Below, piece after piece: positions 54,801-63,186 of a stretch of 64,000 nt of DNA. Below the pieces are notes generated by a model. The model saw only the letters and a list, made by a program, of their open reading frames with translations, was not told where the DNA came from and ran no database searches. Every line of letters begins with the position of its first letter. Position 1 is the first letter of the stretch. Source of the stretch: Methylobacterium sp. DB0501 (GTDB lineage Bacteria; Pseudomonadota; Alphaproteobacteria; Rhizobiales; Beijerinckiaceae); the NCBI RefSeq assembly GCF_011043735.1, contig NZ_JAAKGV010000005.1, forward strand, positions 62,001 to 126,000, written 5' to 3'. The translations under genes and the position numbers were made by a program.

Positions 54801-55285
54801 GAGAAGCCGTCGACGCTCTTGGCGAGGGGGTGGAACGGGTGGCCGTGCCAGAGCCGCTTCTCCAGCCCCGCGGGCGTCGGGTCGAAGGGCCGGGCGGCGC
54901 AGGCGCGGGCATGGTCGCGGGAGCGGTGCAGGCCGTCGAGGAGGCGCCGCTTCATCGCCTCGCGCAGAGGCGTCGCCTCCGGCGCGGCGGCGTCGATCAT
55001 CCGCCGGGCCAGCTCGGCGGGATCGTCGAGATCGACGATGCGGCCGTCGGCCCGGCGCAGGCGCAACGAGGCGCCCCAGGCGTGGAACCCGCCCGGCGAG
55101 GCGCGCCGACAGGGCGCCAGCAGGGTCTCAGGCCCGAGCGGGATCGCGCAGGTCTCGCCTTCGACGGGGACGAGGTCCGTCGCGCGCTCGCGCAGCCAGG
55201 TGTTGAGCAGCCGCTCCACGGCGAGGCCGGCCTGGACGGCATCGACGGCCTCGGGGACGGGCCGGGCGAGGGGGGAGGGCATCAT
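51881..55285 (-). CDS. Fused double NIS siderophore synthetase (SbnE-SbnF)
   Basis: A 1134-residue protein made of two complete IucA/IucC-type synthetases in tandem. Module 1, about residues 1-560, has GHPFHPLAKSVDGFSEDD and SHPWQ; module 2, about 560-1134, has YHPCFKSRIGFTPEDNRAY, LLPVHPWQWRRIGE and the C-terminal FhuF-like half (ESHQQNMVLFH, LKDFHDGIRF). In S. aureus these are separate proteins SbnE and SbnF. Each adenylates a carboxylate and joins it to an amine. The start at 55285 overlaps the sbnD stop (ATGA). I see no stop or frameshift between modules; the junction is continuous. Confidence 0.88.
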   Translation of the reverse strand: MMPSPLARPVPEAVDAVQAGLAVERLLNTWLRERATDLVPVEGETCAIPLGPETLLAPCRRASPGGFHAWGASLRLRRADGRIVDLDDPAELARRMIDAAAPEATPLREAMKRRLLDGLHRSRDHARACAARPFDPTPAGLEKRLWHGHPFHPLAKSVDGFSEDDAALYAPERGAAFRLRWLVVDPDLVASLWRMPEDGPRTAAALTRLSGLPAERVAGRILIPSHPWQAARLEADPAAAALVAQGRLLITPPSGEPVTPTSSVRTVFSARENLFLKLPIAARITNFARTNSREHLARSVAAARALAALREVVAGCGLDVLGEPGALCLDHAELDAVTGVLVREGPSAPACVVAGLLEPSPQDGRPILAAMGAALEDPAGAEEWLRAYAAAAILPPLRLFARAGIGLEAHAQNSLLVLSGGVPARLVVRDLEGVSIDRDRLASLAPALALDAAVLYGAEEAWQRLLYYLVVNQVAHVVATLARAAERPEAPLWRVVADTLAASDEDSRTAALVARLLAAPTLPAKANLASCLAGRGERPDYVAIPNPLQAARAGADTRAWREAGARVAGQLLGALLHEGLLADHLVDLAGPGADLSVAITPSSGRTTYRARARRMVGYERILIDPGSLTADGEPVDDASRLLADLLPDLPGTTADHGRFAEELARTQANHAAALAHGAATRLSGLSYNELEGALPDGHRYHPCFKSRIGFTPEDNRAYGPEFGRALRPVWIAAHGSIAAAGSLAAPGRQDGGLLGQSLDPATLSAFRSRLGGRAEEFVLLPVHPWQWRRIGEAATEEHRRAGRVVALGPAPHAYGAQTSIRTLADRTAPEAPSLKLALSIRNTSTARTLAPHTVLNAPLVSGWLAEVAGASPYLRDSGVVLLAERMGVAVTALPIWDRDGATRGALSAIWRDPVAPHLREGEGAVPFAALTHCDGPAPFIAGWIARHGVEPWLDRLLAVAMLPVVHFLLAEGIALESHQQNMVLFHRDGWPTRVALKDFHDGIRFIPDHVARRPRLTPTPPEHARVNANSYVEAADVEDVRDFMVDALFGVNLAELGYGLDLWFGYPETRFWDRVVAALAGHCAAHPAARAGALRYRLAADTLVVEDLARRRLDPAHASGRRRPNPLAALAHRL

Positions 55286-56547
55286 GGGGCGCGGCTCCGG
55301 GTGCGGACGGGATCGGGTGCGAGGGAGGCGGTCTGGACGCGGGGAAGCAGGGACGGCGCGAGGGCGAGCGCGCCGGCGAGCGACAGGCCCGCCGCCACGA
55401 AGAGGGGGCCGGACGGACCGAGGGGGGCGAGGGCGAGGCCCGCCGCGACGGGGCCGAGGAGCTGGCCTACGGTCAGCCCGGCCCGGGCCCGGGCGAGGGC
55501 GGCGGCGCGGCTCCGACCCGCGCCTTCCGCCGCCGCGAACAGGGCCGGCGCCTGACCGGCATAGACCGCGCCCTGCACGAGGCGCAGGGCGACGATCCCG
55601 GCGAGCCCGAGGCCGAGTGGCACGAGGGCGTAGCCGAGGCCGCAGCCGACGAGCGACAGGCCGAGGGCGAGGACGGGCCGAACGCCGTCCAGGCCGCGGG
55701 CCCAGAGGGGCAGGACCAGCAGGGCCGCGACCCAGCTCAGGCTGTGCAGGAGGCCGATCAGGCCGGGCGTGTAGAGCGCCGCGTCGTGCGCGCTCGCCCA
55801 GGTCGGGAAGAACGCCACGAACGCGAAGGCGCCGGCGCTGCCGCAGGTCCCGGCGAGGAGCGGGGCCAGGGTCCGGGCGCCTGCCGAGGATCCTGCCTTC
55901 TCGGGTCCGGCCGTTGCGGGTCCGGCCGCGGCCTCCGGCTCGCTCGCCAGCGCCCTGGCGGCGTGGGCGGCCGCGAGGGCAAGGGCGAGGATCAGCCCGG
56001 CGCAGGCGAGCATCAGCCCGCCGATCCACCCCCGCTCGAAGGCCAGCCCCCCGGCGAGGGGACCGATCAGGCATCCGGCGGAGACCGCCTGCTGCATCAG
56101 CGAGAAGTCGCGCCCCGCACTCCGCCCCGCCGCCCGGAAGGCGAGGGCCAGCACGACGCCCCCGCCCGCGAGCCCCTGGACGAGGCGCCCGGCGAGAAGG
56201 AGCACCGGGTCGGCGGCCAGGGCGATCAGCCCGCAGCTCGCCGCGGACAGGAGGCCGGTCCAGACGACGAGCGCCGACAGGGACAGGCGCCGCGCCAGGG
56301 CGGGCCAGGCCGGGGTCATCGCCAGGGTCGTGACGGCAGGGGCCGCGAGCACCGCGGCGGTCCAGAAGGCGGGCGAGGCGCCGATCCGATCGACGTCCAT
56401 CCGGGCGATCTGGAGGCCCAGGACCGGGAGCAGGGCGAGCGGCGCCGCGGTCACGGCGACCTGGAGCAGCACCAGGGCGGCGAGCCCGGCGGGGCCGACG
56501 GGCGGTCTCACGGGCGACCTCACGGGCGACCTCACGGGCGGTCTCAC
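55282..56547 (-). CDS. sbnD: MFS exporter SbnD (siderophore efflux)
   Basis: A 421-residue 12-helix major facilitator. GTG start at 56547 overlapping the sbnC stop as GTGA. The first 17 residues are a repetitive VRSPVRPPV stretch encoded by 12-base tandem repeats, then the first helix begins (GLAALVLLQVAVTAAP). It lies between sbnC and the fused sbnEF exactly where sbnD lies in S. aureus, so export of the finished siderophore is the likely role. Confidence 0.85.
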   Translation of the reverse strand: MRPPVRSPVRSPVRPPVGPAGLAALVLLQVAVTAAPLALLPVLGLQIARMDVDRIGASPAFWTAAVLAAPAVTTLAMTPAWPALARRLSLSALVVWTGLLSAASCGLIALAADPVLLLAGRLVQGLAGGGVVLALAFRAAGRSAGRDFSLMQQAVSAGCLIGPLAGGLAFERGWIGGLMLACAGLILALALAAAHAARALASEPEAAAGPATAGPEKAGSSAGARTLAPLLAGTCGSAGAFAFVAFFPTWASAHDAALYTPGLIGLLHSLSWVAALLVLPLWARGLDGVRPVLALGLSLVGCGLGYALVPLGLGLAGIVALRLVQGAVYAGQAPALFAAAEGAGRSRAAALARARAGLTVGQLLGPVAAGLALAPLGPSGPLFVAAGLSLAGALALAPSLLPRVQTASLAPDPVRTRSRAP

Positions 56548-56551
56548 GGGA
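56504..56551 (-). repeat. 12-base tandem repeat at the sbnC/sbnD junction
   Basis: Four 12-base units (56504-56515, 56516-56527, 56528-56539, 56540-56551). The middle two are identical and the outer two differ from them by two or three bases. It covers the sbnC stop and the sbnD start, so copy-number change would alter the SbnD N-terminus without changing its frame. Confidence 0.8.
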
Positions 56552-58352
56552 GCCGTCCGGCGTAGAGCGGGTTCGGGGCACGCCCGAGCCGGCTCGGCAT
56601 CGAGGTCGAGAGCGTGGGCGCCGCCAGAAGCGGGGTCAGCACTTCCTTGAAGGGCGCCGTCTCGCGCTCAAGGATGCAGTCGGCCACGAGCGCCTTGCGC
56701 CCGGACGGCGCGTCGGCCTCGTCGAGCGTGCGCTCGACGGCGGCGACGAGGAGCCGCCGGGCCTGCGCCAGGGTGAAGCCGGTCCCGGCCGCCGCGAACG
56801 CCTCCGCCACCGCCCGCAGGGCGACGTCGATCGCGAGGGTCTGGGCGTAGGCGACGAGGTCGTCGGGCCGGCGCAGCAGCAGCGTGTTCCGGAGCGGATC
56901 GGTGACCAGGTAGGCGGGGACGGGCAGGCCGATCCCGGCGAGCCAGTCGGGCGCGGTGCGTACCGTGTCGTGATCGCGCAGGATCAGGCGGTGGGGCCGC
57001 CCGCCCGCGAACGCCACGAGGGCGTTCTGGCCGTGCAGCTCCGGCACGAAGCCGAGGCAGGCGCAGCGCAGGACGGTCCCGAGCACGAGCCCGGCGAGGT
57101 CCGAGAACAGGGCGGCGAGGTCCGGCGCGTCCCCGGCGACCGCCCGAACCGCTGTCGGCACGCCGCCCTGCGGCGCGACCGCCAGGCTCGCGAGCGGCAC
57201 CGCGGGACCGCCCGGCGGCAGACGCCGCAAGGCGCAGCCGAGCAGGCCGGGGCGCTCGGCATAGAGGTCGCCATCGGCCTCCGCGAAGTGCCAGAATCCG
57301 GTCTCGTCGGCGATCTCGACCGACCGGCCGAGGACCGGATCGCGGGCGAGGGCCGCGGCGAGGAGGGCGGCCCCGTGCAGGCCGTTGTGGAGCGATTGCG
57401 GCGGCAGGAGGCGGCGGACCCCGAGCGTGCGCACGTCGAGGGGCAGCTTGAGGTGGAGGCCTGGGCGCGACGGCAGCGCCACCGTGCGCAGCGACGAGGT
57501 CGCCGCGACGAGGGGGCCGCGGAAGTCCAGGATCGCGAGCCGCCCGTCGCCGAGCTCCGGGGCGAAGCGCCCGGGCAGGACGTGCTCGGCCTGCCAGGGG
57601 TGGAGCGGAACGGCGACGTGTGACGCGCCGAGGCCGCGGGCTTCCATCTCGCGGGCGAGCAGGGCCTGCTGCGGGGGGTCGAGGAGGGCGGCGGCGGGTC
57701 CCGATTGTCCGGCGCCCGGCGAGCCGGCGAGCCGGTCGCGGGCGAGCGCGCACCAGGACAGGGCGAAGTACCGCCCGGCCTCGGCGCCGTAGGCGAGGCT
57801 CTGCGCGCGGTCGAGGCCGTGGCGCGCGCGGGCCAGCGGGTGGAACGGCCGGTCGCGCCAGGCCGCGAGCCGCTCCCAGGCGAGGGGCGCGGCGAACGGA
57901 TCGTCCGCGAGGGCCTGCGTCGCCAGGGCATCGGTCGCCGCTTCCCGGTCGGGCAGGTCGTCGACGAGGCGCGCCATCTCGTCGAGGGTACGGCGACGCA
58001 CGGCGGGCGCCAGCTCGGGCAGCGCGTCGAGCGCCATGGCGAGAAGCCCCGGCGCGTCGAGGTCGCGCCCATCGCGGGCGGCCTCGTAGCGGGCGGCCCC
58101 CGCGAGCCGCACGCCGTCCCGCCAGCCGTCCGGCCGCACGCGGGCGCGCAGATGGCCCGGCCCGAGCGCGAGGGCGTAGTCGCGCGTCCCGTCGCCGTCC
58201 GGGGGCCCGAGGACGCCCCGGCTGCGGAAGCCCGCGACGTCCTCGATCCAGAGCGAGTCGAACAGCTCGGCCAGCACCTCCCGGGCGAGGTCCGGGGCAA
58301 GATCCGGGGCAAGATTCGGGGCGTGCGGCGCGGCGGCGGTCGGTCCGGGCAT
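56544..58352 (-). CDS. sbnC: NIS siderophore synthetase SbnC
   Basis: A 602-residue IucA/IucC family enzyme (S. aureus SbnC is 584). Key segments: RPFHPLARARHGL near 170, VPLHPWQAEHVLP near 247, SSLRTVALPS near 290 and ELHGQNALVAF near 438. It catalyses the final or middle amide ligation of staphyloferrin B. The N-terminus has a short duplicated APDL stretch. It starts 12 bases after sbnB and ends in a GTGA overlap with sbnD. Confidence 0.87.
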   Translation of the reverse strand: MPGPTAAAPHAPNLAPDLAPDLAREVLAELFDSLWIEDVAGFRSRGVLGPPDGDGTRDYALALGPGHLRARVRPDGWRDGVRLAGAARYEAARDGRDLDAPGLLAMALDALPELAPAVRRRTLDEMARLVDDLPDREAATDALATQALADDPFAAPLAWERLAAWRDRPFHPLARARHGLDRAQSLAYGAEAGRYFALSWCALARDRLAGSPGAGQSGPAAALLDPPQQALLAREMEARGLGASHVAVPLHPWQAEHVLPGRFAPELGDGRLAILDFRGPLVAATSSLRTVALPSRPGLHLKLPLDVRTLGVRRLLPPQSLHNGLHGAALLAAALARDPVLGRSVEIADETGFWHFAEADGDLYAERPGLLGCALRRLPPGGPAVPLASLAVAPQGGVPTAVRAVAGDAPDLAALFSDLAGLVLGTVLRCACLGFVPELHGQNALVAFAGGRPHRLILRDHDTVRTAPDWLAGIGLPVPAYLVTDPLRNTLLLRRPDDLVAYAQTLAIDVALRAVAEAFAAAGTGFTLAQARRLLVAAVERTLDEADAPSGRKALVADCILERETAPFKEVLTPLLAAPTLSTSMPSRLGRAPNPLYAGRLP

Positions 58353-58363
58353 CGGGCGCGCCC

Positions 58364-59374
58364 TCAGAAGAGCGGCAGCACGGTGCCGGCGCCCGCGGCC
58401 TCGGCGTGGCGCAGGACCGCGCGGGCGCAGGCGATGTCGTCGATCGCCATGCCCATCGGGTTGAGCAGGATGATCTCCTCGTCGCTCTCCCGCCCGGGCC
58501 GGCGCCCGACCACGATCTCGCCGAGCTCGGCGTGCAGCCGGTCACGGGAGAACTCGCCGGCTTCGACGAGCAGGTTGATGATCTTCTTCTCCCGGTTGCA
58601 CTGGTCCCAGTCGTCCACGACGACCTTGTCGGCCTTCAGGAAGACCTCGCGCTCGACGTCCATGATCGAGACGTTGGCGAGCAGCGTGCCGGGGCTGAGC
58701 CAGCGGTAGGGCAGGTAGGGCGTGTCGGTGACGGTGCAGGTGACGACGACCGGGCAGTCGCGGACCGCCGCCTCGGCGCTCGGCGCGACGACGGTGCGCA
58801 GGCGCGGGAATCGGTCGCGCAGCGCGCCTGAGAGATCCTCGGCCGCCTCCCGGCGCAGGTCGAAGAGGCGCACCCGCTCCAGGCTGGGGAACTGCTCGGC
58901 GAGCGTCTGGGCCTGCCGGGCGGCGATCGGGCCGCAGCCGATCAGCGCGGCCTCCGCGAAGCCTCGCCGCGCGAGGTGGCGCACGGCCAGCCCGGTGACG
59001 GCGGCGGTGCGCATGGCGCTGATCAGGGCCGCTTCCATGACGGCGACCGGATGGTTGGTCTCGGGATCGTTGAGCACGATCACCGCGCTGGCGCGCTCGA
59101 GGCCCCGCGCCGACGGGTTGTCGTGCTTCGAGCCGATCCACTTGAGACCGGCCACCGGCTGCTCGCCGCCGATCCAGGCCGGCATCGCGATGATGCGGTC
59201 GGCGATGTGGGGCGCACGCGGGCTGCGCAGGTAGGGTTTCAGCGGCTGGACGAAATCGCGGGCCGCGTGGAGGCGAAAACCCTCCTCGATCGCCGCCATG
59301 TAGAGGTCGGAGCGGTCGCCCCCGATCCCGATGATGTCGGAGCGCGAGAGGTAGCGCAGGCTGGCAGAGGCCAT
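58364..59374 (-). CDS. sbnB: SbnB-type N-(1-amino-1-carboxy-2-ethyl)glutamate dehydrogenase
   Basis: A 336-residue ornithine cyclodeaminase-family enzyme, the same length as S. aureus SbnB. NAD motif LIGCGPIAARQAQ near 140, GLKWIGSKHDNP near 75 and VDDWDQCNREKKI near 240. SbnB oxidatively splits the SbnA product to L-2,3-diaminopropionate and 2-oxoglutarate. Start ATG at 59374 has AAGGA upstream. Next to an SbnA homologue, which separates it from ordinary ornithine cyclodeaminases. Confidence 0.9.
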   Translation of the reverse strand: MASASLRYLSRSDIIGIGGDRSDLYMAAIEEGFRLHAARDFVQPLKPYLRSPRAPHIADRIIAMPAWIGGEQPVAGLKWIGSKHDNPSARGLERASAVIVLNDPETNHPVAVMEAALISAMRTAAVTGLAVRHLARRGFAEAALIGCGPIAARQAQTLAEQFPSLERVRLFDLRREAAEDLSGALRDRFPRLRTVVAPSAEAAVRDCPVVVTCTVTDTPYLPYRWLSPGTLLANVSIMDVEREVFLKADKVVVDDWDQCNREKKIINLLVEAGEFSRDRLHAELGEIVVGRRPGRESDEEIILLNPMGMAIDDIACARAVLRHAEAAGAGTVLPLF

Positions 59375-59424
59375 CGCGGTGGTCCTTTCGTTGGTCGTGG
59401 GGAGAGGGGCGCGCCGCGCGGGGG

Positions 59425-60423
59425 TCAGGCGGCGGAGCGGGTCGCGAGGCGGCGGTAGGAGGCCTCGAAGGACTTGGTCAGGCGCCGCTCCGGTGCCGGC
59501 CAGTTCGGGTCGTAGACCGTGTCGAGGTAGCGCTCGCCCCGATCGGGCAGCAGCGTCACGATCCGCGCGCCGCGGCCGAGATGCGGGATCAGCTTCTGGA
59601 TCGCCGCCACGACGGTGCCGGAGGAGCCGCCCGCCAGGATGCCCTGGCGCTCCACCAGACGGCGGCAGCCGAGGGTGGATTCCCAGTCGGTCGCGTGGAT
59701 CACCGCGTCGACCTCGGGCAGCGAGAGCTGCTCGGGCACGCGGCTCGCGCCGATGCCCGGGATGTCGCGCCGCCCGCCCGGCCCGCCGAAGATGACCGAT
59801 CCGTCGAGGTCGACGGCGACGACCTCGATCCGCGGCCAGCGCTCGCGCAGGCGGCGCGCCATGCCCATCAGGGTGCCGCAGGTCGAGACGGCGGCGACGA
59901 GGTGGGTCGGCTCCGCCGGCATCTCGCGCACGATCTCGGCGCCGATGCCGTGGTAATGGGCCCGCCAGTTGTCGGGATTGGCGTATTGGTTGAGCCAGAC
60001 GGCGCCCGGGATGGTCCGCGACAGTTCCGCCACCCGCCGCACCCGGGTGTGCAGGTAGCCGCCGCCCTCGTCCTTCTCCCGCACCATGTCGACCCGGCCC
60101 CCGAAGGCCTCGATCAGGCGGCAATTGGTCGGCGCGATGTTCGGGTCGACGACGGCCGTGAACGGGATGCCGACGCGCTGGGCGATCATCGCGAGCGCGA
60201 TGGCGAGGTTGCCCGACGAACTCTCGACGAGGTGGCTCCGCGCCGTCACCCGGCCGGCGGCCAGCGCCTGCGAGACCATGTAGTGGGCGGTGCGGTCCTT
60301 CACGCTGCCGCCGACGTTCAGCATCTCGAGCTTGGCGAAGACCGGGACGACCTCCGGCGGGAACAACCTGTCGAGAGCGACGAGCGGCGTGTCTCCGACA
60401 CGGATCTCAAGCGCCGGCTTCAT
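59425..60423 (-). CDS. sbnA: SbnA-type PLP-dependent synthase (phosphoserine + glutamate)
   Basis: A 332-residue cysteine-synthase-fold enzyme (S. aureus SbnA 326). PLP lysine in GGSVKDRTAHY (K42), phosphate loop and Asn in ESSSGNLAIA near 66, and GGSSGTVVAAI near 275. SbnA joins O-phospho-L-serine and L-glutamate, the first step to diaminopropionate. ATG 60423 chosen because GGGGAG lies 6 bases upstream; an in-frame ATG at 60462 is an alternative. First gene of the siderophore operon, divergent from the TonB receptor. Confidence 0.9.
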   Translation of the reverse strand: MKPALEIRVGDTPLVALDRLFPPEVVPVFAKLEMLNVGGSVKDRTAHYMVSQALAAGRVTARSHLVESSSGNLAIALAMIAQRVGIPFTAVVDPNIAPTNCRLIEAFGGRVDMVREKDEGGGYLHTRVRRVAELSRTIPGAVWLNQYANPDNWRAHYHGIGAEIVREMPAEPTHLVAAVSTCGTLMGMARRLRERWPRIEVVAVDLDGSVIFGGPGGRRDIPGIGASRVPEQLSLPEVDAVIHATDWESTLGCRRLVERQGILAGGSSGTVVAAIQKLIPHLGRGARIVTLLPDRGERYLDTVYDPNWPAPERRLTKSFEASYRRLATRSAA

Positions 60424-60981
60424 GGACAACTCCCCGTCTGGCGTTTGTTCGATATCGGGCATGACTTCGGCAGACGAAACCGGGTTTTTGCCCGTCCTCG
60501 TGAGAAGTCGCCCCGATGTGCGGCGTACATAGCCACGAAGATGCGTCATTCAAGAGATTTTTCAACGATCATTACAATCAATTCTTATTCTAGATTGCTA
60601 TGATCGCGAGACGACGTCCGGATCGGAATTCGACAAATTCGATGGAGCGGGATTTCCCGATGCCCGCCAGGCGATTGCGATGCCCGGCCGGCGCTTGCCG
60701 GCACCGGGCCGATCCGCCCGCATCTCCGGATCGGTCACAATGCCGCAGGGGGAGAAGTGACGACACGTCCAACCACAGCAGCAACCATAAGACAGGCGCC
60801 CTGATGGAGGTCGCAGTTTAGAGGTATTATATTTTAAATATTGTGCTCGAACGGCCACAATCATGCGGATAACCGCGTCGATCGATCACGAAATCGTTGC
60901 GCGCCACGCGGAGATACCGAATAGCAAACTGCGCCGACGGCACGCCGGCGCTCGAACTACCATTTGCTGGATCATCATCGC
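60424..60981. promoter_or_regulatory. Divergent sbn/TonB receptor promoter region
   Basis: 558 bases between the siderophore operon and its receptor with two A/T-rich islands (60541-60606 and 60818-60850) in otherwise GC-rich DNA. These are where iron-responsive regulators (Fur, Irr or RirA) would bind; fragments such as TTCTTATTCTAGATTG are suggestive, but I find no clear consensus box. No gene is supported inside. Confidence 0.4.
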
Positions 60982-63186
60982 ATGCGGCACGCCCGACGCC
61001 CCCGTCCCCGGAACCGCCGCCTCGGAGCCGGCCTCGGTCTGGCCACGCTGGCGCTGCCGTGCCTCGTGCAGGGCGCGCTCGCCGAAGGCGACATCCGCCT
61101 CGACGAGATCACGGTGGCGGGCAGTGGCGGCGCCAAGCGCGCCGACCGGCCCGCCCCGCCGACCGGCGTGGTCGGGCCGCCGCCCCCGGCCTATGCGGGC
61201 GGCGACGTCGGCTCCGGGTCGCGCCTCGGGCTCCTCGGCAACCGCAACGTCTTCGACCAGCCCTTCAGCGCGACGAGCTACACGGAGAAGCTGATCCGCG
61301 ACCAGCAGGCGCGCAGCGTCCAGGACGTGGTCAACAACGACCCGTCGATCCGCACCAACGTGCCGGCCTTCTCGGGCATTCTCGGCTTCTTCATCCGCGG
61401 CTTCCCGGTCTTCGCCCAGGACATGGCGTTCAACGGCCTGTTCGGCGTCGCCGATGCGTTCAACCCGGCGATCGAGCCGATCGAGCGCGTCGAGGTTCTG
61501 CGGGGTCCCTCGACGCTCCTCTCCGGCGTGCCGCCCTTCGGCAATATCGGCGGCAGCATCAACCTGATCCCGAAGCGGGCGGGAGACGATCCGCTCACCC
61601 GCGTCACGCTCGGCTACGGGTCCACCGCCCAGGTGTACAAGGCCGTCGACGTCAGCCGCCGGTTCGGCGACGCGAAGGAGTGGGGCCTGCGCTTCAACGG
61701 CGCCTTCAACAACGGCCACACACCGATCGACAACCAGAGCCTGCACTTCGGCGTCGCCGCGCTCGCCCTCGACTATCGCGGCGAGCGCCTGCGGGCGAGC
61801 CTCGATCTCGGCTATCAGGAGCTCGACTTCACGTCGCCGCTGCGCAACCGCAACGTGGCCGCGGGCGTGCGGATTCCCCGCGCGCCCGACCTGACCCTCA
61901 ACCAGCAGCAGCCCTGGGAGTACCGCGACAGCGCCAACCAGCAGCTCGCCACCCGGGTCGAGTACGACCTGACCCCGGACCTGACGCTCTACGGCGCCTA
62001 CGGCGTGTCGAACTTCCGCCAGGAATACTTCGGCGGCGTCCTGACGATCTTCAACGCGCGGGGCGACTACCGCGACCCGATCAGCTACCTGCCGTTCCAC
62101 ATCGTCAACCAGACGGCCGAGGCGGGCCTGCGCGGCACGGTCGAGACCGGGCCGGTCAAGCACAGCTTCGGGCTCGCCGCGGTCGGGTTCTGGCAGGACC
62201 TCGCCCAGCCCCCGGCCCAGACCGTCGGGCCGACGATCATCTCGAACCTCTACGATCCGACCTACGTCGCGCCGCGCTCCACCTTCGGTCTCTCGAACGC
62301 GACCCCGCGCACGTCGAGCCGGATCAACCGCAGCATCGCCGTCGCCGATACGCTGTCGATCCTCGACGACCGGGTGCTTCTCACCCTGGGTGGCCGCTGG
62401 CAGAGCCTCGACGTCAACTCCTACAATCCGGCCACCGGGTACCGGACCGGCTCGAGCGAGAGCGGTGCCTTCTCGCCGGGCGTCGGCCTCGTGGTGAAGC
62501 CCTGGGAGAAGCTGTCGCTCTATGCCAACTACATCGAGGGCCTGACCTCGCCGGCCGCGCCGGTCAACGCGGTCAATGCCTCCGCGGCCTTCCCGGCCTT
62601 CGTCTCGCGGCAGACCGAAATCGGCGCGAAGTACGATTTCGGGACCGTCGGCGTCGGCTTCGCCGCCTTCGAGATCGAGCAGCCCTTCGGCTTCCTCGAT
62701 TCGCGCAGCCTGGTCTTCTCCGTCGACGGCCGCCAGCGCAACAGCGGCGTCGAGCTGACGGTGTTCGGCGAGCCGATGCCCGGGGTGCGGCTCCTCGGCG
62801 GCGTCACCCTGCTCGACGGGGTGCAGGTGCGCTCGCAGGATCCGCGCAATGTCGGCCGGACCGCGGTCGGCGTGCCGGATGTGCAGCTCAACCTCTACGG
62901 TGAATACGACCTGCCCGCGAGCCTCGTCCCCGGACTGACCCTCACCGGGCGGGTCATCTACACCTCGGCGCAGTACTACGACCTCGCCAACAGCCAGAAG
63001 ATCCCCGACTGGGCGACGCTCGACCTCGGCCTGCGCTATAACACCGTGTTCCAGGATCGGCCGCTGACCCTGCGGGCGAACGTCGTCAACGTGACGGGCC
63101 ACAACTACTGGGCTTCGACGGGCCGCGGCATTCTCAGCCAAGGGACCCCGCGAACGTTTCTGCTCTCCGCCTCTATGGATTTTTAG
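60982..63186 (+). CDS. TonB-dependent siderophore receptor
   Basis: A 734-residue outer-membrane receptor. Signal peptide (GAGLGLATLALPCLVQGALA) then a TonB-box-like LDEITVAG, plug domain (SVQDVVNNDPSIRTNV; RVEVLRGPSTLLSG) and a 22-strand barrel ending in Phe (SASMDF), the usual last residue. No N-terminal STN signalling domain. ATG 60982 chosen; a TTG at 60964 in frame would add six residues. Divergent from sbnA, so ferric staphyloferrin B uptake is the likely role. Inner-membrane uptake genes are not in the window. Confidence 0.92.
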   Translation: MRHARRPRPRNRRLGAGLGLATLALPCLVQGALAEGDIRLDEITVAGSGGAKRADRPAPPTGVVGPPPPAYAGGDVGSGSRLGLLGNRNVFDQPFSATSYTEKLIRDQQARSVQDVVNNDPSIRTNVPAFSGILGFFIRGFPVFAQDMAFNGLFGVADAFNPAIEPIERVEVLRGPSTLLSGVPPFGNIGGSINLIPKRAGDDPLTRVTLGYGSTAQVYKAVDVSRRFGDAKEWGLRFNGAFNNGHTPIDNQSLHFGVAALALDYRGERLRASLDLGYQELDFTSPLRNRNVAAGVRIPRAPDLTLNQQQPWEYRDSANQQLATRVEYDLTPDLTLYGAYGVSNFRQEYFGGVLTIFNARGDYRDPISYLPFHIVNQTAEAGLRGTVETGPVKHSFGLAAVGFWQDLAQPPAQTVGPTIISNLYDPTYVAPRSTFGLSNATPRTSSRINRSIAVADTLSILDDRVLLTLGGRWQSLDVNSYNPATGYRTGSSESGAFSPGVGLVVKPWEKLSLYANYIEGLTSPAAPVNAVNASAAFPAFVSRQTEIGAKYDFGTVGVGFAAFEIEQPFGFLDSRSLVFSVDGRQRNSGVELTVFGEPMPGVRLLGGVTLLDGVQVRSQDPRNVGRTAVGVPDVQLNLYGEYDLPASLVPGLTLTGRVIYTSAQYYDLANSQKIPDWATLDLGLRYNTVFQDRPLTLRANVVNVTGHNYWASTGRGILSQGTPRTFLLSASMDF

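Noticed and set aside
51890..55555. A 1221-codon open frame on the plus strand opposite the fused SbnEF gene
   Set aside because: Same effect of high GC at third positions; no recognisable domain, whereas the minus strand shows two full synthetase modules.
49430..60423. Reading the siderophore cluster as a methylolanthanin/petrobactin-type lanthanophore or aerobactin cluster
   Set aside because: There are no dihydroxybenzoate or hydroxybenzoate genes and no lysine hydroxylase/acetylase; SbnA, SbnB, SbnG and SbnH homologues point to staphyloferrin B.
60541..60606. A definite Fur or Irr box in the A/T-rich island before sbnA
   Set aside because: Fragments look suggestive, but no stretch matches a full consensus; kept only as a general regulatory region.
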